DNA from: JAJFUG01 sp964473155
Lineage (GTDB): Bacteria > Gemmatimonadota > Glassbacteria > GWA2-58-10
NCBI GenBank assembly: GCA_964473155.1
Contig: CAYYNT010000049.1
Coordinates: 1-34,046, forward strand
Length of the DNA: 34,046 nt
Direction: 5' to 3'
The notes under the pieces are model-generated. The model searched no databases. It was given only the letters and a program-made list of their open reading frames with translations, and was not told the DNA's origin. Numbering within the stretch: the stretch's first letter is position 1; every line of letters starts with the position of its first letter. Positions 7,810-14,202 of the stretch are shown in pieces. Position numbers and translations under genes: made by a program.

Positions 7810-9177
7810 CTATTTATTATTACGCGCGAAATTTCCCGTCCCGAGCCAAGAGGTGCTTTTATACTTGACCGGCTTCCCGTCAATCAGAGCTGGATAATAC
7901 TCCTCTTCGAAATATCTTTCGAGAACAGCCTTATCCCAGGCAGGACAGGTCGAGGGAGTTACAACCCTCGTAAGTTGCCGGTTCACCTTTCCCGTCTCAT
8001 CCACATAAACTTCCACCGCCACCATGATTTGTCCATCCCTTTCCACCGCCTGCCGGATTGCTTCTTTCAACTCGCCGGACATTGCGCGGGGCGCTTTGGA
8101 CTCATTTTTCAGAATGGGCGGCTGTAAACCATCATTGGCTTTAAAATAATAGCCCGCGTTATCGACCAGCGGCGGCACTTTGTCCTGCTGCGCAGCCATG
8201 GCCAGGCCGAGACCGGACATTCCCGCCAGTGCGATCACAGCCAGCAGAATAAAACTTCCCATCGCCGGTTTCGTCAGCGGCCGGGCGGTGATGCCCGTCT
8301 TCAGAAAATCCAGACGTTGTAGAACAGTGGCGCGGTTTGCCATCGGAATACCTCCATGCATCATGGGTGAATGTATAGTTGCTAAAGCCACCCTGGCCAG
8401 GGTTTTAGAGTAAAGTTCCACATCCCCCACGTACCCGGCCGCCGCGGTGTTGCAGACATCCTCACATGCGGCGCGGTGCGCGTCTGGAACTGGACGGGCA
8501 AACGGATGAAACCAGAGCAGGCAACGGACAACCTGGGCTATGAAGCTCCAGGCCAGGTCTGCCATACGCATGTGGGAGACCTCGTGGGCCAGTACAGCGG
8601 GAAGTTCACTTTTGAAACCGGGAGCAAGCATACTTTCAGGCAGCACAACCACCGGCTTCAACATCCCGCAGGCGAACGGGACCTCAACCGACTGTGAGAA
8701 TCTCAAGTCAGGCAGCGGACCGGAATAACCCACTCCCTGCGCTACTTGGGTCAACAATTCCCGCGCGGCTTCATCCGCCTGGGACAGGCTTTTCACCTGC
8801 CGCGCAAGTTTAAAGTGCGCCCGGACCAGCAAAAGCAGAAAGAGCGACGCCCCTCCCAGCCAGAGTAGTTCCAGCCAGGGGATGCCGTTCCAGAAATCCC
8901 TTGTTTCTTGTTGCACCGCAGGGACAAAACCGTATTCACCCATCTGGACGATTGCCCCCGGCAGTTCGACCGGAAATGTTACAGCAATCGCGGATGTCAG
9001 CGGCAGCACAAGAAGCGCGGCGGAAACCGCGCGCCAGAGCGTCACCCGCCAGCGCGGATTGACTCCCCCCAGCGCGAAATGAACGGCCCAGGCGGCAGCA
9101 AGGATCAACGTGGCCCGGAAAAGAAGCTCCAGAGAGCCTGGCCACTGGAAGTGAAGTTCAGCTCCGGAGGCTATCAT
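7810..9177 (-). CDS. BlaR1/MecR1-type M56 metallopeptidase with TonB-like C-terminus
   Basis: This 455-residue membrane protease has membrane segments near residues 15-36, 48-66, 102-120 and 307-328. The cytoplasmic M56 protease domain carries the zinc motif HEVSH (198-202) and the third-ligand motif ExxCN at Glu239 (usually ExxCD). BlaR1-type proteases relieve repression by cleaving, directly or indirectly, a BlaI-family repressor. In place of the penicillin-binding sensor of true BlaR1, the region after the last membrane segment (about 370-445) resembles the TonB C-terminal fold (VAVEVYVDETGKV ... YYPALIDGKPV). The signal sensed is therefore probably not a beta-lactam, and no beta-lactamase gene lies nearby. 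The start overlaps the repressor gene by 20 bases, indicating translational coupling. Confidence 0.85.
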   Translation of the reverse strand: MIASGAELHFQWPGSLELLFRATLILAAAWAVHFALGGVNPRWRVTLWRAVSAALLVLPLTSAIAVTFPVELPGAIVQMGEYGFVPAVQQETRDFWNGIPWLELLWLGGASLFLLLLVRAHFKLARQVKSLSQADEAARELLTQVAQGVGYSGPLPDLRFSQSVEVPFACGMLKPVVVLPESMLAPGFKSELPAVLAHEVSHMRMADLAWSFIAQVVRCLLWFHPFARPVPDAHRAACEDVCNTAAAGYVGDVELYSKTLARVALATIHSPMMHGGIPMANRATVLQRLDFLKTGITARPLTKPAMGSFILLAVIALAGMSGLGLAMAAQQDKVPPLVDNAGYYFKANDGLQPPILKNESKAPRAMSGELKEAIRQAVERDGQIMVAVEVYVDETGKVNRQLTRVVTPSTCPAWDKAVLERYFEEEYYPALIDGKPVKYKSTSWLGTGNFARNNK

Positions 9178-9550
9178 CCCGGCCTTCTTTCTGCCCGGCT
9201 TTCTGGTCCGCCAGGCGCTTGAGTTCCTCTATCTCCGCGACGGTAAGCTCGGAGGTTTCGATCATCCGGGCGATCAGGGCCGCGGCGGAGCCGCCGCTGA
9301 ATATGTCGGCCAGACGGCGCACGGTCTGGCGCAGAGTGCGCTGGCTGCGCGTGCGGGCCTCGTAAAAATAAGCTTTTCCATCCTTGCGGCGGGTAACATG
9401 ACCTTTTTCCAGAAGGACCAGCAGCACCGAGCGCAGCGCCGCGTTCTGAATGGGACGCGGGAAACGCGCCTGAATCTCGGCGGGCTTGAGCGAGCCGTGC
9501 TGCCAGAGCACCTGCATCACCTCCAGCTCTCCGCTGGTGAATGGTTTCAT
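9158..9550 (-). CDS. BlaI/MecI/CopY-family transcriptional repressor
   Basis: The 130-residue protein has the BlaI-type winged helix in the first 80 residues: FTSGELEVMQVLWQHG, then the recognition region around AALRSVLLVLLEKGHVTRRKDGKAYF-like sequence, followed by a helical dimerisation tail. It is expected to repress its own operon until cleaved by the partner M56 protease. The ATG at 9550 has GGAG eight to nine bases upstream. The frame is open to 9823, but the operators and promoter lie in that stretch, so the longer start is wrong. Two near-identical inverted repeats flanking the promoter are the probable binding sites. Confidence 0.9.
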   Translation of the reverse strand: MKPFTSGELEVMQVLWQHGSLKPAEIQARFPRPIQNAALRSVLLVLLEKGHVTRRKDGKAYFYEARTRSQRTLRQTVRRLADIFSGGSAAALIARMIETSELTVAEIEELKRLADQKAGQKEGRDDSLRS

Positions 9551-9576
9551 TGATAAGTCTCCTATAAGCAGGTTTG

Positions 9577-9598
9577 ATGTGTGGGTGTTTCCACATAT
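9577..9598 (-). promoter_or_regulatory. Proximal BlaI-type operator
   Basis: ATGTGTGG (9577-9584) and CCACATAT (9591-9598) form an 8-bp inverted repeat with one mismatch and a six-base spacer. It sits immediately downstream of the -10 box and covers the predicted transcription start near 9592, so bound repressor should block the promoter. Confidence 0.75.
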
Positions 9599-9627
9599 AT
9601 AATACATCAACCCGAAAAAGCTGTCAA
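9599..9627 (-). promoter_or_regulatory. Sigma70 promoter of the BlaI-BlaR1 type operon
   Basis: On the minus strand TTGACA (9622-9627) and TATTAT (9599-9604) are 17 bases apart, close to consensus. The promoter is bracketed by the two inverted-repeat operators and leaves a leader of about 40 bases before the repressor ATG. Confidence 0.85.
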
Positions 9628-9630
9628 GGG

Positions 9631-9652
9631 ATATGTGGTATTTTCCACATAT
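9631..9652 (-). promoter_or_regulatory. Distal BlaI-type operator
   Basis: ATATGTGG (9631-9638) and CCACATAT (9645-9652) are perfect 8-bp inverted repeats around a six-base spacer, four bases upstream of the -35 box. The centre is 54 bases from that of the proximal copy, about five helical turns, so both dimers would lie on roughly the same face of the DNA. Confidence 0.78.
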
Positions 9653-9746
9653 TGGTTTTTTATCCTTCATCTCTGTAAGTTCGATTTTCCTCTCAGACAG
9701 AGTCCTGCCTTGAAAATTCCGTACAGACAAACGTTCTTTCCCTATC

Positions 9747-9775
9747 TTGCCAATGGCACTGCATCTTAATATTAT
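9747..9775 (+). promoter_or_regulatory. Probable promoter of the SGNH hydrolase gene
   Basis: TTGCCA (9747-9752), a 17-base spacer and TATTAT (9770-9775) form a good sigma70-type promoter on the plus strand. Transcription would start near 9782 and leave a leader of about 150 bases in which I recognise no known regulatory RNA. It is divergent from the BlaI-type promoter, and the distal operator lies about 95 bases upstream of its -35 box. Confidence 0.55.
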
Positions 9776-9932
9776 AATTGACCGAAATTCTATTCCGGAG
9801 AGATAGACACATATCCTGGTCACCTTTTCCGCGTAAAGACAAACCTGAATTTTTCAAAGCTCTGAACTAAGGCATTTTTTATCAGAAAGAGAATAAATCA
9901 CTCGCAGTGAAAAAGGCGGGGAGAAAAACTCA

Positions 9933-11105
9933 TTGTCCAAAAATGTCAGATTGCTGCTGTTGAATCTGCTGCTTCTGATTCTGACAGCAGAATCAGCCTG
10001 CCGGATTAAATATTTCCTGTATCACGATTATGATATGGGATACCTGTTTGCTCCTCTGCTATGGGAAAAAACACCCAGATTGCAGACAGATCCGAACTCA
10101 AATTCCGCATGTCCCGATGACAGCACGGTTTTTTCACGCTGCAGAAACGAAAACCTTGCAGTGACATACAATTCATACTGCTGGAGGGGCGCTGAAATTT
10201 CGCCTCAGAAAGCAAGCGGTACTTACAGGATTCTTGTTGCAGGCGGCTCCCCTGTCGAAAGCATCGCTAACGGGGATGAAGATACATGGGTCTATAAACT
10301 GGGGCTTCTGCTTAACAGACGTAACCCGTGCTGCGGAAAAATTGAAACGATAAATGCGGGCCGGGGCGGCTCGACTTCGTCTGACATCCTCAACATGCTC
10401 CTTAACAAGGGTTTCGATCTCAGCCCTGACATGCTGATTTACTATGCGGCATTCAATGATTCAAGGGAGAATAGCTGGAGTATTATCGACACGCGGATCG
10501 GCAGGTTCTCTTTGAGCAAACTGGGCTTTCTTCATGACGGTCTTTTCTATAAATCAATGCTCTACACTTATCTTGTTGAAAAATATATTTTTTGGGACTC
10601 GAACAGAAACAGCCGTATTATGAAACGAGAGATGATCAGCCCCGCTTTCAAGGAAATCATATCCGAATGTGAATCAAGGGGAATTCAATTCGTCTATGTC
10701 CGCGAAGTGATTGATTTCCCGCTGGAGGCAAATGGGGTCGATCTTGCCGAGAATGAGGAAACCATCTGGAAAACCCTGAACGAAGCCTGGCAGCGCAGAA
10801 CTGCTCCAGCCACATCCGGGGCAGTCACATACGATGAACTGTACGCCTATAGACAGAGACTGCGGAACACGCTTCAGACAAAATTCTGCAAAGAAAAAAG
10901 CATTCCTGTCATCGATCCGTTCAAAGCCTTCGAAAACCGCAGAAAGCTGAAAGAACAGCCCCTGTTCCTGGACCTGGTGCATTTGAACTGCTTCGGAAAT
11001 GAACTCCTGGCTGAGGAAATAAGCGGTCCACTGTATCAATATCTTGAAACAGGCAAATCAAGCGGAATTTCTATCTCCTCTGATTCGGCCGCAAGCCGAC
11101 AGTAA
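9933..11105 (+). CDS. Membrane-anchored SGNH/GDSL-family hydrolase
   Basis: The 390-residue protein begins with one hydrophobic segment (about residues 5-18), probably an uncleaved anchor or signal peptide. It shows the SGNH blocks in order: GGSPVES with candidate nucleophile Ser106, NAGRGG (141-146), AFND with Asn175, and DLVH with Asp347 and His350. Enzymes of this type deacylate lipids or polysaccharides, and related ones sit in exopolysaccharide loci; no such locus is visible here, so the substrate is unknown. An insert-like region around residues 205-310 separates blocks III and V. The start is TTG, preceded by GGCGGGGAG about ten bases upstream. By eye the gene is less GC-rich than its flanks, which may reflect transfer. 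Confidence 0.75.
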   Translation: MSKNVRLLLLNLLLLILTAESACRIKYFLYHDYDMGYLFAPLLWEKTPRLQTDPNSNSACPDDSTVFSRCRNENLAVTYNSYCWRGAEISPQKASGTYRILVAGGSPVESIANGDEDTWVYKLGLLLNRRNPCCGKIETINAGRGGSTSSDILNMLLNKGFDLSPDMLIYYAAFNDSRENSWSIIDTRIGRFSLSKLGFLHDGLFYKSMLYTYLVEKYIFWDSNRNSRIMKREMISPAFKEIISECESRGIQFVYVREVIDFPLEANGVDLAENEETIWKTLNEAWQRRTAPATSGAVTYDELYAYRQRLRNTLQTKFCKEKSIPVIDPFKAFENRRKLKEQPLFLDLVHLNCFGNELLAEEISGPLYQYLETGKSSGISISSDSAASRQ

Positions 11106-11143
11106 TCCGTTATCGATTCTGATTCGGATCGCCTTGCCGCCGA

Positions 11144-12940
11144 TCACTCAAGGCATTCCATTATCCTGGAAATCACCCAGTCGCGCAGTTTTTCCACGTC
11201 TTCGTTCTTTGTGGTCCGGAAGAAGTCACTGTCGCGGTAGACCCGCATGTCCTGGTCGATCCCGTCGAACATGGCGGCCTGCTTCCGCCGCACCTCGGCC
11301 ATGACCGCGGCCTTGCGCCCGGGGGCTTTGCTTTCCAGCATCTGCTCCAGGGTGCGGATATAACGTACATCGTCAATCGCCTCGCGCGCGGCCTCCAGGG
11401 CCAGGGTGCGCACCGGCTCGCGCCCGTCCACCGAGGGATACACCGCCACCCAGTCGGCGTCCGACTGCGACGGCCCGCCCGCGTTCTCGCTCCAGCCGTC
11501 GAAATCGTTCCACGGGTCGCCCACCCAGTAGTTCCAGCACCAGAAGAACATCGCCTCGCTGCCGTAGTAGGCCGGTATCTGGCCGTAAAGAAGGCGGCTC
11601 ACCCCGAAAGACTGGTCGGCGCACACGTTTATGTAGCTCCAGAATCGCTTGCCGTGCAGACGGGCCAGGGCGCTGGTGCGCGCCAGGTCACGGTTGGCCA
11701 CGAGGATATCGCAGCTCGCCACCAGCGGGCCGGGGTCTTTTTCCGGCTCGAAAAACACCCCGTAGACCGGGACCTGCGGGAAGTATTTCTTCACCAGGTG
11801 GTATTTATGGATGTAATAGGGCAGGATATGCTTGGTCGGCTCATCGTGGATAAGAAGCGCCAGCTCGGGCCAGCCCGCCTGTCTGGCGTGCTCGAAGATA
11901 AGGCGCAGGCCCTCAACCCAGTATTTCTCCCAGCGCGGATCGGTAAAATCGGCCAGGGTGCAGATACGCCCGCCGATCTCGCGTTCCAGCAGAGTCAGTC
12001 CGAACTCCCGGGCCAGGTCCATCTCGTAGTGGCCGAGCCAGGAGTTGCCCAGGGTCAGCACCAGCGGACCGCGCATCCCGGCCTCCTGCATGCCGCGCAC
12101 GAACGAGTCATACTCCGTGAAATCCAGCCTTATTTTTCCATCCGCGTTCCGGATCCTGATCGGGTGGCTTTTCCAGAACCACTGAAGGGCGTCCATCCCG
12201 TAGCGCTTCATCAGCCGCCACTCGCCCGGAGCGAACGGCTCGCCGCTCAGGAACGCGCCGAAACGCGGAAGGCCCCGGTCTGTCAGTTTGAACGGCAGCA
12301 CCCGCACCTGTAGAGGACATTCCACGGTTTTCCCGTTGCCGCCGGCCACGCGTAATTTCGCGGCATACACTCCGGCGGGCGTGCCCTCCGGCACGCTGAC
12401 AGTAACCCAGTACAGACGGCTCTCGCCCTGGGGCACGGGGTAAGACGCGGCCGGGCGGATAAACGTGGGATAGCGAACGTAGCTCAGGGTGGGCCAGCGG
12501 GGCGGACTGGGCAGGGCATATTGCACCGGGTGGAAAAGCACGTCCTCAACCGTGGCCGATGAAGCCAGCCAGGCGCTCCCGCCGGAGGCCCGCACGGAGG
12601 CACCCGCGGCCAGGCTTTCCACGCCGCGCAGGGCGTACGCGCTGAACGGCTGCGACTCGATCTCGCCCGGAGCGGCAGTCAGGCGGAGAGTGTCCAGGCG
12701 TTCGCCGGGGGCGGGTTTCGAGTTGGGAAAGACCGTATAATTCCGGTCGCGGTGATAGAGCAGCCATCCGCGCTCCAGTTCATCCGCCGCCGGGACCAGG
12801 GTGTCCGCCTGCACCGGCTGAAAGTGCTCGACCGCGCCCTGCTCGACAAGGCGCGAAAGATAGTCCGCCGGGACCGGCAGCCCGCCGCTCTGCGCGGCCA
12901 AAGGAGAAGAAAGCGCAAGCAGTAAAAATATTATAGACAT
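11144..12940 (-). CDS. Secreted DUF4091-type glycoside hydrolase-like protein
   Basis: This 598-residue protein has a cleavable signal peptide (MSIIFLLLALSSPLAAQ). The N-terminal 200 or so residues look like beta-sandwich (ending YWVTVSVPEGTPAGVYAAKLRV). A TIM-barrel-like part follows, with ALLIHDEPT holding a candidate acidic catalytic pair and the aromatic FFWCWNYWVGDPWNDF stretch. Near the end, VYPSVDGREPVRTLALEAAREAIDDVRYIRTLE is characteristic of DUF4091. Such proteins are linked with polysaccharide breakdown, but activity is rarely proven. GAGGAG lies upstream of the ATG. The gene starts 16 bases after the ImmA-type gene and may be co-transcribed with it. Its 3' end converges on the SGNH gene with a 38-base gap and no clear terminator. 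Confidence 0.75.
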   Translation of the reverse strand: MSIIFLLLALSSPLAAQSGGLPVPADYLSRLVEQGAVEHFQPVQADTLVPAADELERGWLLYHRDRNYTVFPNSKPAPGERLDTLRLTAAPGEIESQPFSAYALRGVESLAAGASVRASGGSAWLASSATVEDVLFHPVQYALPSPPRWPTLSYVRYPTFIRPAASYPVPQGESRLYWVTVSVPEGTPAGVYAAKLRVAGGNGKTVECPLQVRVLPFKLTDRGLPRFGAFLSGEPFAPGEWRLMKRYGMDALQWFWKSHPIRIRNADGKIRLDFTEYDSFVRGMQEAGMRGPLVLTLGNSWLGHYEMDLAREFGLTLLEREIGGRICTLADFTDPRWEKYWVEGLRLIFEHARQAGWPELALLIHDEPTKHILPYYIHKYHLVKKYFPQVPVYGVFFEPEKDPGPLVASCDILVANRDLARTSALARLHGKRFWSYINVCADQSFGVSRLLYGQIPAYYGSEAMFFWCWNYWVGDPWNDFDGWSENAGGPSQSDADWVAVYPSVDGREPVRTLALEAAREAIDDVRYIRTLEQMLESKAPGRKAAVMAEVRRKQAAMFDGIDQDMRVYRDSDFFRTTKNEDVEKLRDWVISRIMECLE

Positions 12941-12956
12941 AATATCTCCTCAACAG

Positions 12957-13601
12957 CTACGGTAGTTTTATTATGTTGCACAGCCCATTGAATTGAAAAT
13001 CATTTTCAAGTCTTATTGCTACGGAAAATTTATTGACGTTATAAAGATCTGCCAATTCCTCGACCAGCAGAATGGCCATTTCTTCTTTTGAGATACCTGT
13101 CAAATCGGAATCTGACGCAATATTGGATAAAATTTTAGTCGATTCTACTTGCAGACTTGCGGTTGGCATTAATATATGTGCGGCAAATTTATCAGCCTGA
13201 TAATCCATGCGTTTTACGATTTTATATCCGTACGAGGTCAACCATTCGATGTAATCCTCTATGACAGAAGAAGATTTCGCAACTACGTCAGAGGCTTCTT
13301 CAAATATCTCCGCGTGCAGAAACAAATGACCTAATTCATGCGCCAGAGAGAAGCGATACTTCTGCTCATACATATCATACTGCGTCTCGTCTATCCAAAT
13401 TGATTTTCGATCGAGTGAAAGAAAAGAACTTATTCGATAATCTTTATATAATCTCGGGAATGGGACTATATTTATATCAAAAAATTTTTCTATAATCAAA
13501 TCGATTGGGACCGGCATTTCGAGTCCTGCGTGGTGCTTATTAATAAAAGAGTGGGCCTTCCTTTCTATTTCTTCATCTTTGAGGTATTTGCATCTATCCA
13601 T
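12957..13601 (-). CDS. ImmA/IrrE-family metallopeptidase
   Basis: The 214-residue protein carries the zinc-protease motif HELGH (88-92) preceded by the typical FSLAHELGHLFLH context, and a downstream MDYQADKFAAHILMP segment that supplies the third ligand region. ImmA/IrrE proteases cleave or inactivate partner XRE-family repressors, as in ICEBs1 ImmA-ImmR and the Deinococcus IrrE/DdrO pair. The XRE gene lies directly upstream with a 37-base overlap, a classic coupled pair. Both genes are visibly AT-richer than the rest of the window, with codon use unlike neighbours, which suggests horizontal acquisition. It could be the toxin-like half of an addiction module or a stress-response regulator; no integrase is present. 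Confidence 0.88.
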   Translation of the reverse strand: MDRCKYLKDEEIERKAHSFINKHHAGLEMPVPIDLIIEKFFDINIVPFPRLYKDYRISSFLSLDRKSIWIDETQYDMYEQKYRFSLAHELGHLFLHAEIFEEASDVVAKSSSVIEDYIEWLTSYGYKIVKRMDYQADKFAAHILMPTASLQVESTKILSNIASDSDLTGISKEEMAILLVEELADLYNVNKFSVAIRLENDFQFNGLCNIIKLP

Positions 13602-13984
13602 TTACCATCAAGCTCCCTGCGCAAGGTTTCAATTAATTCCCGTGTCTTTTGCTTATCCAGAACATTTTCTCTGGCAGCTCTAAACAACACAGGAAGCGAA
13701 TTCATTAATAATTGGTCACTTGCAATATCAACGGGAATTTTTCTGTTGGATATCTCTGCCAAGTCAGTGAAGTATTCCCATTCCTTACTTCCTATCTCGA
13801 TATTTAGTGCTTTGGCCAGTTCTTCAAGCTTGGCCACATCCTGTGGAGCGGGCAAAATACCACGCTCCAATTTACTGATATTCCCAGCGTCATAATCATT
13901 AATTCTGCAAAACTCTCTAAGTGATAAATCCATCGTGAGTCGTTTGGCTTTTACAAAATCGCCAAATTCGGGAGACCGCGGCAT
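13565..13984 (-). CDS. XRE-family HTH repressor paired with ImmA
   Basis: The 139-residue protein has a Cro/C1-type helix-turn-helix at about residues 6-62 (FGDFVKAKRL, LREFCRINDYDAGNISKLERG, with a helical ALNIE end). The remaining 75 residues are helical and charged, a likely dimerisation or protease-sensing part. It is probably the repressor of its own operon: the palindrome at 14053-14073 lies over the -10 box of the only good promoter upstream. A strong AGGAGG lies nine bases before the ATG at 13984. The 3' end overlaps the ImmA gene by 37 bases. Confidence 0.88.
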   Translation of the reverse strand: MPRSPEFGDFVKAKRLTMDLSLREFCRINDYDAGNISKLERGILPAPQDVAKLEELAKALNIEIGSKEWEYFTDLAEISNRKIPVDIASDQLLMNSLPVLFRAARENVLDKQKTRELIETLRRELDGKWIDANTSKMKK

Positions 13985-14036
13985 AATGATAAACCTCCTT
14001 TCAACTCCTCCAGGTGTTCTCTCCGGTTGCCATATA

Positions 14037-14050
14037 GCTCAAATTTGAGC
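14037..14050. promoter_or_regulatory. Perfect 14-bp palindrome in the XRE leader
   Basis: GCTCAAATTTGAGC is its own reverse complement. It lies about 3-16 bases downstream of the predicted transcription start of the XRE/ImmA pair and could be a second operator. Confidence 0.5.
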
Positions 14051-14052
14051 TT

Positions 14053-14073
14053 TGTTGTAATTATATTACAACA
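14053..14073. promoter_or_regulatory. Probable XRE operator over the -10 box
   Basis: Perfect 9-bp arms TGTTGTAAT (14053-14061) and ATTACAACA (14065-14073) are separated by three bases. The -10 hexamer lies within the repeat, so repressor binding should exclude RNA polymerase. Confidence 0.75.
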
Positions 14074-14088
14074 TCAGTGGGAAGTCAA
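14060..14088 (-). promoter_or_regulatory. Promoter of the XRE-ImmA pair
   Basis: On the minus strand TTGACT (14083-14088) is 17 bases from a consensus TATAAT (14060-14065). The predicted start is near 14053, about 70 bases before the XRE ATG. Confidence 0.82.
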
Positions 14089-14136
14089 TAGGATTTTCAA
14101 TAGTGAAAATACTTTTCATCATAGACAAGCAAGAAA

Positions 14137-14165
14137 CCCTTCCCGGCAATGATACCCGGAAAGGG
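14137..14165 (-). terminator. Probable terminator of the ggt gene
   Basis: CCCTTCCCGG and CCGGAAAGGG form a ten-position stem with one mismatch. On the minus strand it is followed by TTTCTT, 38 bases beyond the ggt stop; on the plus strand it is followed by CTTTTCTTT. It insulates ggt from the XRE/ImmA promoter. Confidence 0.55.
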
Positions 14166-14202
14166 CTTTTCTTTCAAGCGTTTTGCCTGCAATTGGGCCG
14201 TC

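Noticed and set aside
9551..9823. N-terminal extension of the BlaI-type repressor
   Set aside because: The promoter and both operators lie there, and the GGAG ribosome site belongs to the ATG at 9550.
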